From Rallus limicola (lineage: Eukaryota > Chordata > Aves > Gruiformes > Rallidae), in assembly GCA_022605955.1 (NCBI GenBank), contig JAKCOZ010000003.1, positions 44,356,761 through 44,420,760 on the forward strand: a DNA stretch of 64,000 nt, given 5' to 3'. The position numbers were made by a program, and so were the translations under genes. How positions within the stretch are numbered: the stretch's first letter is position 1; every line of letters starts with the position of its first letter. The notes under the pieces were generated by a model that saw only the letters and a list, made by a program, of their open reading frames with translations, did no database searches and had not been told where the DNA came from. Below, piece by piece: positions 36,101-51,100 of the stretch.

Positions 36101-39100
36101 TGAAGACAAAAACTAAAGATACCAAAGATAAACTGAGCAGGCACAATTTTACAAGCAGGACTTTCTCAGGAGTTATCCCATGTATGGCCTGTGAAAAGGC
36201 CCTCCTAGGAAAGGAGTCACTGCAGTGCTCCCGTAAGTAGTTGGCTGACTTCCATGTGTGACCGTGCAGTGTTCTGGATCCTGCTTTGGGATTCTGCTTC
36301 AGTGTTTTGTTTCAAGAAGAAACCTACGTTTAGTGGTACCTGGTTTGTGTAACAAGCTGAGGTTGTCAGGGCAGTGGGAGGAAGGATGGCTGGCGATGGC
36401 TTCAGAAAGGACCAGAGCCATCTCTCAGCCCCAGCACATTAGGCAAGACTCCTAGCCATGGGCTGTAACATCAGACCATCCTAAGGGCCACTGTAGTAAG
36501 TGGATATGGAGGAGGGAAAGAAATTGAAGCCTCAGAGTAACGATTTCTCTGGGCTGGAGACCCTGTGGGATGGTCAGATTTTGAAATGTGCCATCTCTTT
36601 CAGATTGCAACATGATTGTGCATAAAAGCTGCAAGGAGTGTGCTCCAGTGTGCCCCAAGGTAACTTTCTATACTACACCATTCTTACTAGAGCATACCTG
36701 CTTTCCAAAGGATCTAGAAACATCATGAAGGAAAAAAGAATGTACACACAGCCTGCCAACATCCAGTGTCTGCATGCAGAGGGCTGCAGAGATGTCAAAA
36801 TGTCCGGTGTCAGCAATGGAGCAAGGACTGCACTTAACAACAGTCTTTAGAAGAGATTCAGAAATTAGTATAAAGAGGTATTTGTATTTCTGAAGAGCTG
36901 TGAGGTCAAATCATGTGTCTGTATGGAAACAGAAAAGGATTATAATGAAAGGCTCCTCAAAACCCCAAATATCCCCTTATTTAGGAAGTGGGATCCCATA
37001 CATTTGGAATAATGGAAAGCAGAGATAGAAAGGACTTTGAGAGGTGATCTATTCCATGGAAAAAGTAAAAAAGTGGGTTTTTTATGGAAAATCTTTGGAG
37101 CAGGAGATTCCTCAGCCTGCCAAGACAGTCACTCCCAGCATTCAGCTACTACTGTAGACATGACAAGATCAGCATTAGAGCTGATGGTTACCATCTCCTT
37201 TTAAGTATGAACAAAGGCATGGTGAGATTATTATGACAAAGAAATTGCTTTCAAAAATGGATGCGTAAGGCTTTTGCCCTCATGGAATAAAATGGAACTT
37301 GCAGAGAAGTGTGCCACAGCAATGCGTGTAAAAAGGACAAGTATTTTCAAATTTGTGCAGTCTGTCTGGTGTAGCTGGGTTTCGTATCATGGTGGCTTGC
37401 AGGGAGAATGTGTTTCCATACAGGCTTTTTAGCGTAAACAAGCCTTAAACTTGACATGAATCAGGTGTTTTTATTTACTTTGGTTATAGCTGTTGCATGA
37501 TAGTGTTGTGCAAATTTCTGAGAAACTTTAGGGCATTAGGACAGCTGAAGTGGTCGTTCTAATAACTGGGACTGCTGGGTTATTTGTCAAGAGGAGACAA
37601 GAGCCCTTTTCTTCCAGCCTTAACAGAGAAAATCTGTTAAAGTGCTGTAACTCAGTGACTTCATTTCAAATAAACAGATTTGGTTTTCTGTTGCAGTACA
37701 AATGATATCATTCTACTCTGAATATTTTTATCTACCAATAACTAATAAACTTGGATTTATTGTTTATTGCTAGAAATTAGGATTGTAGTTCAGGACCATT
37801 TCCTTGAAACTGTTTTGTGTGATGATACATGGCAGTGAGTTACTGACTAGTCAGTGCGTTCTCAGGTATGATTTCATTGCAATTTAAAAAAATAAATTTC
37901 GCTTTTCAGAAATCCCAGGAGAGATACCATAATAAAAACAAACCCCAAGCTGGTGTAACAAGTAAGTGTAAACCTAGTGTTTCTAATTTAAACCTTGGTT
38001 AAAAATCATGGGACTGCCAACATGAACTTTACTACATCATTTGTGTGTTTCTATTTCTCATTTCAGTATCTGCAACAAAGAGTGTGTGTGTCTCTAGTAC
38101 CCTAAAATGAATAGAGAGTTTTAGTATGTTTTGTTTTCAGTGAGAAATAATACGAAACGTACTTGGTTCTGTCTTGTACTTTCAAGTATGTCATTGATCC
38201 AACTCACAAACATTTGGCTCTGCTATGTTTGGGTGGCAATGCTAGAGTGTATATGATTTGAGATTGTTTTCTTACCAATAATATCCACATTGGAGCTATT
38301 TTACTTTACCTACACGCTGATCTTTATTCTGTGGGAGAGTTATTACAGCCTTGTACTACGGCAAGCAGGCACTGATACCCAGCACAGGCCTATATGAACA
38401 CCAGATAGCATTTCATGGTATAACTGTGCATGTTGATGACATGCTCTGCATTGTTTGTACAAATGTGCTGTGGTTTGCCTCGCAGATTCCCTGCCTGGAG
38501 ACATTTCACAGATGGTGCTCTCCTCAGCGCACACTTCTTCCTCTGTGCCTATTGGACTGTCTGCTGGAAGGAGGGAAGTCTTGCAGCAGTCCCACTTCTT
38601 GTCCAAAAGTGTCCCCAGTGCCAGTTTTGAAAGGTAGAGGGCAGCTGCTGGGGAACTGCACTAAATAGATGGTTCAGATTTATAGGAAAATTGAAACCAT
38701 TAAAAAAAATGTGGGATTTTGTTTTTGTGCTGTAGAAGATCTGTGCCATTTTCTGAACAAGACTCTGAGACAAGCACTTCGAAGTCCAGGTCACAGTCTG
38801 AAGAGATGTTACAAGCATTAGGGACTTTTTCTTCAATGGATCCTTTTATGATGGAAGGTGAGAAGCATTACACAGATATTGCATTTTATAACCTGCACTG
38901 GAAAATGCAAAATAGAAAAACTCATAGTTAATATATATGGCCGCTTCATCTACTAAAAGAAGAGCACTTATTTTTAATTACAATTGTGTCCCTCATTCAA
39001 ATGGTACAATCAGACTCAATAGTCTTAAAATACAACTTTTCCTTTTCCCTTGCAACTAACTTTTCAATAACCTTTGGAATATTTTTGTACAGTATTACCA

Positions 39101-42100
39101 ATTTAAAATAACAGGGATAAATGTACTGGCATGCTTGCAGAACCAGAACAGCATTATGTTTTCCTTCTGCATTCATCTAATCATCTCCACTGACAGTGTA
39201 CATTGCAAAACAGAATTATGTGTTACTTAGTAGACTCAAAATATTACCTCCCACCGTTTACTGCCATTGTAAAATAGCTACATATCCTTGTGAAGTGAAT
39301 AGAAATAGCCTTTTTCTGTGGCTAAGCATGCTACTGAATTTCAAAGGTGAAGGGCATTCAGTTACAGAGGATGGCTCAGATCTCTCCCACTGGCCAGTGT
39401 CCTTCTACCACCAAAGCTACTTTCGAAGATGTTGGATTTTATTTTTAAATTTTAAGAATTGTATTCAAGCAGAGAAGTATAAAAAGGGTTTAATCTGAGA
39501 AGGGGGGGTTTTTTGTTCACCGCTGCTGCCATCACATTTACATTTCAACACTTTACAGATGACAGTTACATCTGGCAATCTTCGTAGTGGTAGAACCACT
39601 GCCAATGTTTGCAGGAATCTTGTCTAAAGTTCATGCTTGTGGTGTGTTCCTCTTACTATACGAATAGCTCTGCATATGTAAAGGGACTTCCCATACTGTT
39701 CATATGCTGGTGTTAATGAGATACATGTTTTGTCATAGATGATGTTGATTTCTCTCAGTGGACTGATCTCTGCACAGATGCACAAGAATTTGAAGCGGAG
39801 TCCTGGAGTCTCGTCGTGGATCCAACATTCTGTAGCAAGCAAGAAAAGGGTATCATCAAGAGGCAGGATGTCATTTTTGGTCAGTATTTCAAAGCTTTGG
39901 GTAGGTTTATAAACAGTTTGGGTTAGAAAATAGAGAGGGAGCCTATACATCTTATGTCCAGAAGAACAAGTAGTTCAACTCAGAATAATAAGAAAGTTCA
40001 AAGAATATTTTTGTCTCAAATTATGATGTGTAAGGACATGGAGACAATCAGATACCATCAGCTGAGGACATGGAGAGTAGTGACTACCAGAGACATGTCT
40101 ATGCTGCTCCCATAACAGTTGAGGTTGGAAGGCACCTTCTCCAATACCCAGTTCAAGCAGTTGCAACCTCAGTGCAGTACAATTGAGAGAACTGTGCCAG
40201 AGACAGATAAATGAAGTCTTCCTACTGACATAAGCTGTTAGGTTTGAGGCTCACACAGTAAAAAATATTATGACTGTATATTTGAATGTTCCTAAAATCT
40301 GTCTTAGAAGATGTGCAAAACATTCAGGTGATCATTATATTATGCTGTTTTCTTTTATACCGCAGAGCTGATGCAAACAGAAGTCCATCACATCCATACC
40401 CTGTTCATTATGTCTGAAATATTCAGGAAAGGGATGAAGGAAGAACTGCAGCTGGACCGCAGTACCGTGGACAGAATATTCCCTTGTTTAGATGAGTTAC
40501 TGGAGATGCATCGGCAATTCTTCTGTAGAATGAAGGAGAGACGGCAGCAATCATGTGAGGCAGGGAGTGAACGTAACTTTGTCATCAGCAGAATTGGAGA
40601 CATCCTTGTGCAGCAGGTAGAGGCATTAGCTCTGTTAATCCTTTACCTACTCAAGATTCCCAAATTAAACTATTTATTAACTTTAAAACTGTTGTGGGCA
40701 AGAAGAGAGCTATGATTGCCTCATAAAATTCAAGGACTGTCCCCTGCAGATTAATGCAGGGTACAATAGGAGTGAGAGAAAATCATTACTGACAGGTAAC
40801 TGTGATGAACTTGAGATGAACTTCTACCTGTATACTACAAGTGACAAGGAAAGTTATGAACATGGTCCTTTTCACAGTAGTAGGCTGCCCATATCATACC
40901 ATGTACTGCAGAAAAAGGAAGCAAAGGATCCACTTTGTTAACAGCTAAGCAGAGATGTGAAGAATTGATCAATTATATTAGAGAAACTACCCATTCATTT
41001 AATGTAGCAATCTGGCATGGTGCATCTTGATTGTCTAGAGATAGAGTGGTCACAGTGTGTTTATGGTAGCCATAGAACAACTAGCTAACTGCTTGCTGGT
41101 CGCACTTCAGTTCCCTGCAAACAGAAGAATGTGGTTTTTCTCCTTCAGTCACTCAGTTTTCACCACTGAAATAAAATGAACAATTATCTTGTCTAGAAGC
41201 AGTGTAAAGATCAGGCAAATGCAGGTAAGATTTAAAGAGATTGTGTTTACAAAGAGGTGAATCTGGTACAATAACCATTCTAGCTGTTATTGGCACGAAT
41301 GTAGTGGAGGTCGCTTTTGCTCTCTCCAACTTACGTTCGTCTTTGTGTTCTTAAAAACAGCCCATTTTCATTATGTAATGAGAAGCCCTGTTAGTCAAAT
41401 TCAGAGAACCTGAGAAACAAGTAGCATGGAAGTTCCACATTTGTACAAAATACATTATTTAAAAATATGCACTTCCCTGTTAGATACAATGTTGAGCATG
41501 ATTCACTTATTAATTTCTTCAGTTCTCAGAGGAAAATGCAACTAAAATGAAGAAAATATATGGAGAGTTTTGCAGCCATCACAAAGAAGCTGTTAATCTC
41601 TTCAAGGAGTTGCAACAAAACAAAAAGTTCCAGAATTTTATTAAAGTAAGTTTTTTGTGGAAACATGATCACTATTGACAAAATGCTCAGGAAAAAGATA
41701 CATAGCTTTTACTTAGATTTAGGATTGAAATTATATTCAGTAAGTCACTCTTAATAACTAATAAAAATGGCAAAGCTTTTTCTTCCTCAACCAGTAAGCT
41801 GATAAATTACATTCTTCTTTCAAATTTTAGAAAGCTTTGGCATCCAGTGTGTATTACACACATGTTCCTGTTATAGTACACCTCATCCCTCAGTGCAGCA
41901 ACTGTTCCTTGGGGATGGTTCATATAACCCAGTGGGTTATTTTTCTATCTTATTCTAATGCATTTAGATCATATTTCTTATTAGTCAATTGGTGCTTCAA
42001 TATGCGCTTATTACTTAAGGTATATATTTGTGTCTGTGCAGCTGAGAAATAGTAACCTGTTGGCACGACGCCGAGAAATCCCTGAATGCATTCTGCTTGT

Positions 42101-45100
42101 TACCCAGCGAATCACCAAATACCCTGTTCTGGTTGAAAGGATATTGCAGTACTCTAAAGGTGAATAAAAGCTAGAGCGTTGCTTCATGCCTGGAATCCTA
42201 GCGCATTTCTAATGTATGTAGTCTTCATCGAGGCTGGGCTGTGAAAATTTCCAATATTCCAAGCCACAGAAGTCCAAAAGAGCATACTTCTTTTAGAAAA
42301 AGATACTGACTAGAGGATGTGTACTGAATCAGGCATCTGCACCTTCTTTGAAACTAATTCTGGTGGAGTCTCTTGTAAGCAGGGCTAGGCAAATGTTTCC
42401 TGAGTTACTCTCCGGTTTTTCAAACAAAACTTAAATAACCTCTGGAATTTTGTGGAGCATTTTAGAAATACTAATAACTTACAGATATTGCTCCCCAAAC
42501 GGAGCAAAAAGAAAAATATACCATATGATTTACTTAGGCAGTAAATTTTTTAAATGCTAAAAGCTCATAAATATATCAGGAACTATTCAACGTGTTGTTT
42601 TGACCAATGAGTAAAACTGAAGTACATGTCATCTTTTAATAGGCAAGTCAAACAAAGGCAGATGCTTCCAATATTTCTAGTAAATTGATTGCTAGGTTCA
42701 GCTTAAAATGACATATTTATCAGTTTCAGCTTTGTATTATGTTGATTGTTCCCAGAAAGTAAAGAGTAGTATCTTCTTTTGAATATACAGACTACTATGT
42801 TGTTTATTTTTTGTTTCATACAGAAGGAACAGAAGAACATAAAGACCTGTGCAAAGCCCTTTGTCTAATTAAGGACATGATTGCAGCAGTAGATTTGAAA
42901 GTGAATGAATATGAGAAAAAGCAAAAGCTGCTGGAAATCCTCAGTAGAACTGAAAACAAAACATACACAAAGCTGAAAAATGGCCATATTTTCAGGAAGC
43001 AAGATTTAATGAGGAAAGAGAGGATACTTCTTCATGAGGGTTTAGTGTACTGGAAGACAGCGACTGGCCGTTTCAAAGGTATACAAACATCTGAGCAGTA
43101 AAGCGCTGTAATTCTTTCTTGCAATTCTTTATTTCTTTATGAACGGAAATACTTTATTATGCTGTATTGCAAACACAGATTTCTGAGGTCATAGTATTGA
43201 GAATATGCCACTAATTGCTAGAAGAGTAGTTCCAGAAGCTGCCATGGTTTTGGGTAATCCACTATCCATCTGGGTAAGAGAACAGATTCACATACAAGGC
43301 ATGAACTGCATTTCTTTTTCCAGTTCCCCTCCTCTTCATTGGTTTGCAGTTTCATCCCATAATGCATAATCATATATATAGTTCACAATACTGGCCCTTG
43401 AAATCATGCCCTTTTTCTTCAGTGGTAGTGGGACATCCACAGTGGAAAACAAAATCTGAAGCCACATTTGCCTGGAGCCTGATTTTTACATCCAAGCCCA
43501 GAATTTGATTTTTTGGTGTTAATCAGATGTAGGGTGGTTTTTTTGGAGCTTACCAATGTTTGCTGTACAACTTTATAAAGCTATTTGTTCGCTATTATTC
43601 TGAAAATACTTTTACCAGTTTAATGTAGTGCTGTAAATATATGATACAGCATAGGCAAAACAAAATTTATGTGGGATAGTCTTTGGCAGGTTGACTGTGA
43701 GTGGTTTGGAGTTGCTTCCTACAGACCTTAGGCTAACGAGCGATTTTCTCTTTAGTTTATTATAGCTTATTTAATGATCAGGGCTTCTCCCTTGTAAAAG
43801 ATAGAAGAAGAAATTAACTATATTTATAATGACTTTTATTTAAAAACATTCTTTTTCCTTTTCTCATTTTAAGACACTTTAGCTTTACTTCTAACCGATA
43901 TGCTACTGTTCTTACAAGAAAAAGACCAAAAATACATCTTTGCAGCTGTTGTAAGTATAATGCTGGGTGCTTGAATGTACACATGTGTTTTTATTTGTGT
44001 ATTACTCAAAAATTAGTTCCTTTCCTAGGTTATTCCCACATAATGTAATCCCCCCTGCCCCGAATCGTGATAGTGTATTCAGAACAGTAATATGCCAGTA
44101 TATGGAAAAATGAGTTAATTTTCAAAATTAAGTCATTTTTGGTGGAAGAAGGATGAAAATAACAGAATGATATTTTTAGTGTCATGCTTCATCTGATTAT
44201 GAAGGCGGGAAGTAGAGCAGGCTCTTTCAATTATCTAAAATAAATTCTGACTTCTGGGTCTGTAAAACAAAACAGGAGAATAATTTGAACCACAAATGTA
44301 GTAGTGAACACACATAAAATATATGAAAGGTCATGGAGAGAAGTTCCCAAACTGTATAAATATAAATACTATATGAATACTGTTTCTGTGTCATTGAGTC
44401 TCTGGGATTTACTTGTCAGCACATACCCAGCGCTTTGCTTGTTCTTAAATGCTATTATGTATTTTTAACAATGGTTTAAAAAGATGTCTGAATACTCAAA
44501 ACTGACATCTTCTTACACCTGATGAGAACTGCAGTAGTCTTGACTGTACCAGGACAAGAATTAGTCCAATTAATTGAAAAATTGTGCTCTTCTAATTGTG
44601 TGATGTTTTATAAGATGGTTATTTACTATTTACTTGTTCTGTGACTGTTTCCTCCAGGACCAGAAGCCTTCTGTAATCTCCCTTCAGAGGCTTATAGTAA
44701 GAGAAGTAGCCAATGAAGAAAGAGGGATGTTTCTGATTAGTGCTTCATCTGCGGGGCCTGAGATGTATGAGGTTCATACCAATTCCAGAGAGGAACGAAA
44801 CAATTGGATGAGGCATATTCAGGATGCTGTAGAAAGGTAGATTAAAAGGGGTTTGTTTTTCATCCAGGTAGTTTAAAGCAGACAGGAGGTTGGTTGGATA
44901 TTTGTGGTAGGATGCTCTCTGTACTGCACTGAATCCATCCTGTGAGGTTGTGTTTTCGCCTGAGCTCAGGTGTCATACACCCCAGAAAACCTCATCATCA
45001 CTTCTGCCAAACTTCCCATGTTACTCCTATTTTCCCACTGAATCAGCAGACCCTTTGTGATCACAATTAGATGTTCTTGCCAGCCATTGTAAACTTCTCT

Positions 45101-48100
45101 CACCTTTGCCTTTAGCACTGGATGTTTTCCAGAGTTCTGCAGGTGTCCATGCAGCTCTCTTGGGCGAATCCCCAGTCATGCCTGTATCTTGGTGTCAGCT
45201 CCTTAAGAACGGTGGGGAAAACATTGCTTGTCAAGCTTAAGCTTAGCACAGCAAACCTGTGTGAGGGCCAGCCACCCATTCACTGCACAATGCAGCTTTA
45301 CAAGAATTAAAAGGAGTTTGGTTTATGTCCAATTACTGCTTCTAAAGAAGCGGAAAAATGGCAGATTGTAACAAAAGTTGGTATTGATGTTGTGCTCTGT
45401 TTATGATGATTGTAACACTGTACAGAAGTTGAGTATATGATGTGTACCTTTATTTGTCTTTAATCTTTGAAGTTGTCCAGAGAAAGAAGAGGAAGGAAAA
45501 ATGAGTGAATCTGATGAGGACAGACGTATTGCTGAGGCCAAAGCATCCAGAATTCAAAAATTTCAAGGTATGGTAACTCTTCTGCAACTCTGCATCCTAA
45601 GAGTTCAGGGTGAACAAATCATAACCTGGTTGGTTCAGGGTGGCTCAATAAGCGGAGTCACAGTGGGGAAAGTGGGGGTGGTCTGATGATACAATGCGAG
45701 TTTATTGAAAGAGAACCCTTTTTTCCCCAAACACAGGGTTTTTTTGTTACATTGCCATAAGTTAAAAAAAAATTCAGAATAAATGTTGAATTTCCCAGCT
45801 CACTGTCCAGGCCAAGTAGTTTGTGGAAATGCCTCAAATGTCCAGTAATTGTGTGACTTTATGCTTGTTTATGGCATGTCATCCTTTGCTGCTATTATTT
45901 TTTCGGAAAATGTAGCTAATAGGGATAAATTCTGCTTCCTTGGTTCACCTCTCCACTTAACTTACATGGACAAGGGGCAATGGCTGCAAGTTGGAGCACA
46001 GGAAGTTCCGCACCAACATGCGGAAGAACTTTTTCCCAGTGAGGGTGGCAGAGCCCTGGGACAGGCTGCCCAGGGAGGTGGTGGAGTCTCCTTCTCTGGA
46101 GATATTCAAGACCCGTCTGGACACCTATCTGTGTGATATGTCCTAGGGAGCCTGCTTTGGCAGGGGAGTTGGACCTGATGATCTCTTGGGGTCCCTTCCA
46201 ACCTCTATGATTCTGTAATTCTGTGATCTTTTTACTTCTGTGTGGAGAAAATTTCCAGTAATGTCCTTCTTGTAGAGAGCCACACAGGAAGGCATTCTCT
46301 GCTGAGAGCAGGTGTTCTTTGAGGTTGAAGCACTAAATCAGTGCATCTTCTGGCTGCCTGAGATGAGTGCTTTTCCAGTATTGATCTTTGCGACTGCTAC
46401 AGGAGGTAGCTGAGACCCCCAGACCTCACAGCCAAGGCCACCTAATCAGGGTACAGCACTGGCCTGGTTCTCTGTCAGGGTCTGTGTGCCACCTTTCCTT
46501 AGGGCAGACTATGGGATGAATCTGGTTCCTTGCCACTTAACAAAGGCCTAGCTTGAGTTAATAATGTATATATAGCATAAGGATTAGAAGGATGAATGGG
46601 GAGTGTGACTTACCTGCAGGATAAAAAGTATGAATGCAGTGTTTGATTTTGGTTGACAGAATCACTGAGTAACCAGGACCAGAAGATCTGTAATTATTTG
46701 GAAGAGAAGTTGCATATCTATGCAGAACTGGGAGATATGAATGGGTTTGTGGATGTTCATGTAGAACCTCACCTGCTTATCAAACACGATTCTGGAGAAA
46801 CTCCACAGGCTGCTTCATTGCTGGCAGCAGCACTCCGAGAAGGTGAGTTTCTATTGGAAGAGGGGACTGGTGGCTCTTTGTGTGGGCAGGTATTTCAAGA
46901 TAACATCATACAGCCTTGTTGCCTTATTCTGCGGTTCTGTCAAGTCTCAAGAACTGGCAGGGTCAAAACTTGGCAAAGGGCACTGAAGAGAAGTCTCTCA
47001 GATTTATACTTGTTAGATTCATCAGATGTATATGCCAGATTGTGAGATAAGGGATATGTTTAGTGCATTGCATTATATGTAAGCAGGCAGGGTCATGGTA
47101 TTAGGTTGCACCTAAGGATTTGTTCCTTAGCTGTCCTGGTAGTATGCTCTGTGAAGCTCACAGAATGCAGTATGATACTGCATCTGGTCACTTATCTTGG
47201 TTGATACAAGAACAGATCAGAATCACATAGAGTCATATACAGACCAAATTGCAGATGAACTTGACAGATCTGCTAAGAAACACCAGCTAGAATTGTTGTG
47301 GGACCCGTGTTTTTTCTGCATACTATCTAACAGAGAGATGATAGCCTTGTGCTACTTACAGTGCTGTCCTCGGAAGGAAGGAAGGAAGGGAGGAAGGGAT
47401 GGAGGGAGGGAATGGTACTTGTGGATACCTTGCCTAGTTGCAAATTCAGCTGAACTCAGCTGAAAAGAGTCACAGTAAACAGCCATATCCAATATGACCC
47501 ATGTGCTCTTTGAGAAGGACCACAAGATTTTTGGCATCTCCTAGAATGAGAACTGTGGGATAATAACCATGTTTCAAACAAGAAAGCAGTGAATGTTGGT
47601 CTCCATCATCATTATGAAGTTAGAGAGTATTTTGTTAACAAAAGTAGTAGAACTTGAGTAGGGATTCTAAGTCAGTGATGTGATACTAAATTTCTTTTTA
47701 GCTACAATGGTAGCCTATACTTGCACATCTTATTCTGCCCATTTTTAATTTTTGCTTTCTCTCATGCTGATATTGATGATGTCCTGGATTTCAGGAGTCT
47801 GTAGCACACTGTAAGGAATTTGCAGTTGCTTACACTGTAGGCAAATTGTGTGCATCATTTTCCAGAACAGAATTAAAAAGTCCTTGAGCTATCAGCAGAC
47901 TCTATAGGAGTAAAGTATTACTCACAACAAAGCACAATAGAATTAGGAACTGCTTAAGCAAATTGGATATACACAAATCCATGAGATGAGATAGGATAAA
48001 TCCAAGGGTTGGATGGAATAAATCCTGATAAATTAGGGAGCTGGTCAATGTCATTGTGAGTCAGCTTTCTGTCACCTGTGAAAGGTCACCAGTGGTCAGG

Positions 48101-51100
48101 AGGAACTCCTGATGACTTGAAGAGGGCAAACTCACGCCCCATTTCAATAAAGAATATATAGGGAAGTACAAAATAGTCAGCCTTACCACTGTCTCTAAGA
48201 TGGTGATAGAGAAAATCCTCTTGTAATCATTTACAAGAAGTGAAGGACAAGAAGGTGACTAGGAACAGCCAGCATGGATTCATCAAGGGCAAATTGTGTC
48301 TGACCAACCTGATAGGTTTTATGATGAGAGTAGTGCATGTTGTTTACCTTGACATCTACAAGGCCTTCAACATTGTTTGCCCTGACTATACTATCTTTAC
48401 AACTGAATTGGTGACATGGACTGCATAACTGGGTGGAAAATTGGCTCGACTGAAAAGATTCTGATCAGTGATATGATGTCCATGCAGGAACACATTATTA
48501 GGAGATTCCCTTAGGGATGGATCTTGAGATCACCACTTTTCAACATATTTATTAATGAAGTTAACCAAGGGATTGAGTACACGCTTAGCAAATTCTTGGC
48601 TGTCACCAAATGAGGTGGGGTGATCAATGTGCAGGAGAGACCTCTGCAGATTGGGAAAATGGTCTAAAAAAAAAAAGGCCTAGAAGTTTGACAAAAACAA
48701 GTGCACAGTTCTGCATCTGGGATGGAGTAATCCTATGTGGTGGTACAGGCTGAACACTGACTAGAGACAAAACAGCTTTCCAGAAGGAGACCCCGGCATC
48801 TTGCTTGATAGCAGGTTGACTACAAGGCAGCAATGCGCCCTTGTGGCAAGAGCAGCCAACTGCCTCCGAGGCTGCTGCATTAGGAGGAGAATAGCCAGCA
48901 GGTTGAGGGAGGTGATCCGTACTCCACTCACCCCTGCTGAGTCCTATCTGGAGTGTCATGACCAGTGCTAGATTCTCCTGGTCAAGACAGACATTGACAA
49001 ACTGCAGCAAATCTAGCAAACGGCACCAAAGTGACTAAGGTGCTGGAGCACATGATATCTGAGGCTGATATATCTGGTGTTGTGGTTTAACACCAGCTGG
49101 TAACTAAGCACCATGTGCCATTGCTCACCCCTCTCCCTCAAGGGGAAAGGAAGGAGAATGGAAAAAATACCCAACACTCATGGGTTGAGATAAAGATAGT
49201 TTAATAGGGTAACAAAGAAAGATAGTAGTAATAATAGTAGTAATAATAATGTCAACAATTTTAAAAAAAGTGATCCACAAATAATATAATTGATTGCCAG
49301 ATGTGGGAGGAAAAAACACAAACCCAATGCCCAGTATGTTTCTGAGGAGCAACCCTACCTCCCAGCTAGCTTCCCCAGTTATTTATGGAGCATGAAGTTA
49401 TATGGCTGGGAATACCCCTTTTTCCAGCCTGGGTCAGCTGTCCTGGCTGTGCTCTCCCAACTTCTGCACTTGGCAGGGGGTGAAAAGCTGAAAAGTCCTT
49501 GACTTAGTGCAGGCACCTCACCTACCTACCAACAACTAAAATATCAGTGTGCTAGCAACATCATTCTCATAGTAAATCCAAACCAGAGGAATATACCATC
49601 TACTAGAAAGCTGAAATCCAGAAACAGAACCCAGAAACCAGAAAAGTTCTTTTGTTCAGCTTTGAGATAATAAGCCCTGGTGGGATCTCATTGCTGTCCT
49701 TAGCTACCTAACAGGATACAAAGAAGCCAGATTTTTTGTGGAGACATATGGTGATAGGACAAGAGACAAGAGGCAACAAGTTAGAACATGAGCAATTCCA
49801 ACTAAATGAAAAGAAAAATGCTGTACCATGAAGGTGGTCAAAAAACAGAACATGTTGCCTAGAAAGGCTGTGAAATTTTTACCTTTGGAGATGCTAAAAG
49901 CCTGTCTGTTCAAAGCTCTGAGCAACCCAATTTTGTTTAACCAGCTTTGCGTAGAGTGTTGGACTAGATGACCTCTGAAATTGACTTCCAACTAAATTAT
50001 TCTATGTAATTGATTTATGCATTAAGGAGCTGGTTAAGGAGCCTCTAGTTCTATGTGTTTTCCTCTGTAGTTGAAAGTCTCCATGTTGCTGTACTGACAT
50101 CACAAATGAGTGAACCAGACAGATCACCAGAGGAAACTACTGAAGAATTAAATGTGAAGCACAGAAGTAGTGCAAATGAAATCTTGGAATCTCTTCCTGG
50201 TGGTGAGTATTCTGACTAAGTAGTTGATCCAGGATTGTAGATTTTTTGGAAATCTTTCTCAGTCTGTGGCAGACACAATAGAAAATAACATGATAAAAAT
50301 TGTCTTTGGGGAAATGGTCAGATACTATAAATTGTCATATAAATTAATTGAAGTAAATAGGTGGTTGGCATCCACTACACCTTTTCCGTAGCACTGCATT
50401 CAGCAATATTGAATCAGATTCTGTGTCTCCGTATGCTTTCTTGTCATTGCTGCTCAGTTCCACAGCAAATCTGTATTGTACTATAGGCCATTTCTCATCA
50501 AATGATTTTTGGCCTGAAAAACAGGATTTACATTTCACTAATTTCAGCTGTAAAAGTTATAGCATGGATTTATTGCAACAAAAATGCAAATAAAGTCCTG
50601 GAAAAATCATTGCTGCAGAGCATTTTTAGTGCTATGGCTATACTTGTCTACAATCTCTGATAAGTGAAGCACTACTAATTTTTCAAGGTAGGAAAACTGG
50701 ACAGTCCCAACTGTGCCATCCAGGCTTCCAAATATAGATTCTCCCCAGCCTAGAGTCCATCATGTAACTTGAAATTACATTTAACTTTTATTTTCAGCTG
50801 TAAAATTGTGTGCTCTTTGTTTCTCTAGTCAAAATTTTCATCCCTTTCTTGTGCATTTTATTGGGGCTTTATTTGTTAGATGCAGAAATAAAAGAAGTTG
50901 AAGAATCATCTGAAATCGATCTCAGTATTGAAAAAGAAATGTCAGGTGCCAGTCTAGAGGATAAGGTATTGTAACTGATTTTTCTTCCTGTGTTACACAT
51001 AGCACTCTGGGTACTGGGAATGTAAATGCTGTCCAAATTTTTGTGAGGATTCTAAAGACTGTTCCAAAACATGAAGCATGGTATAGACAAATTTCACCCA

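Larger units (their letters stand above)
46843..50070 (+). other. Intron of ARHGEF28 (3.2 kb) with nested repeats
   Basis: The first 1.1 kb is unique except for a GGAA-type purine run (47376-47413). From about 48040 to 50010 it consists of a CR1 split by an LTR, annotated separately. Confidence 0.75.

Noticed and set aside
40105..40165. Possible minus-strand CR1 tail ('ggttggaaggcacctt')
   Set aside because: Only about 40 bases resemble CR1; could be chance without an alignment score.
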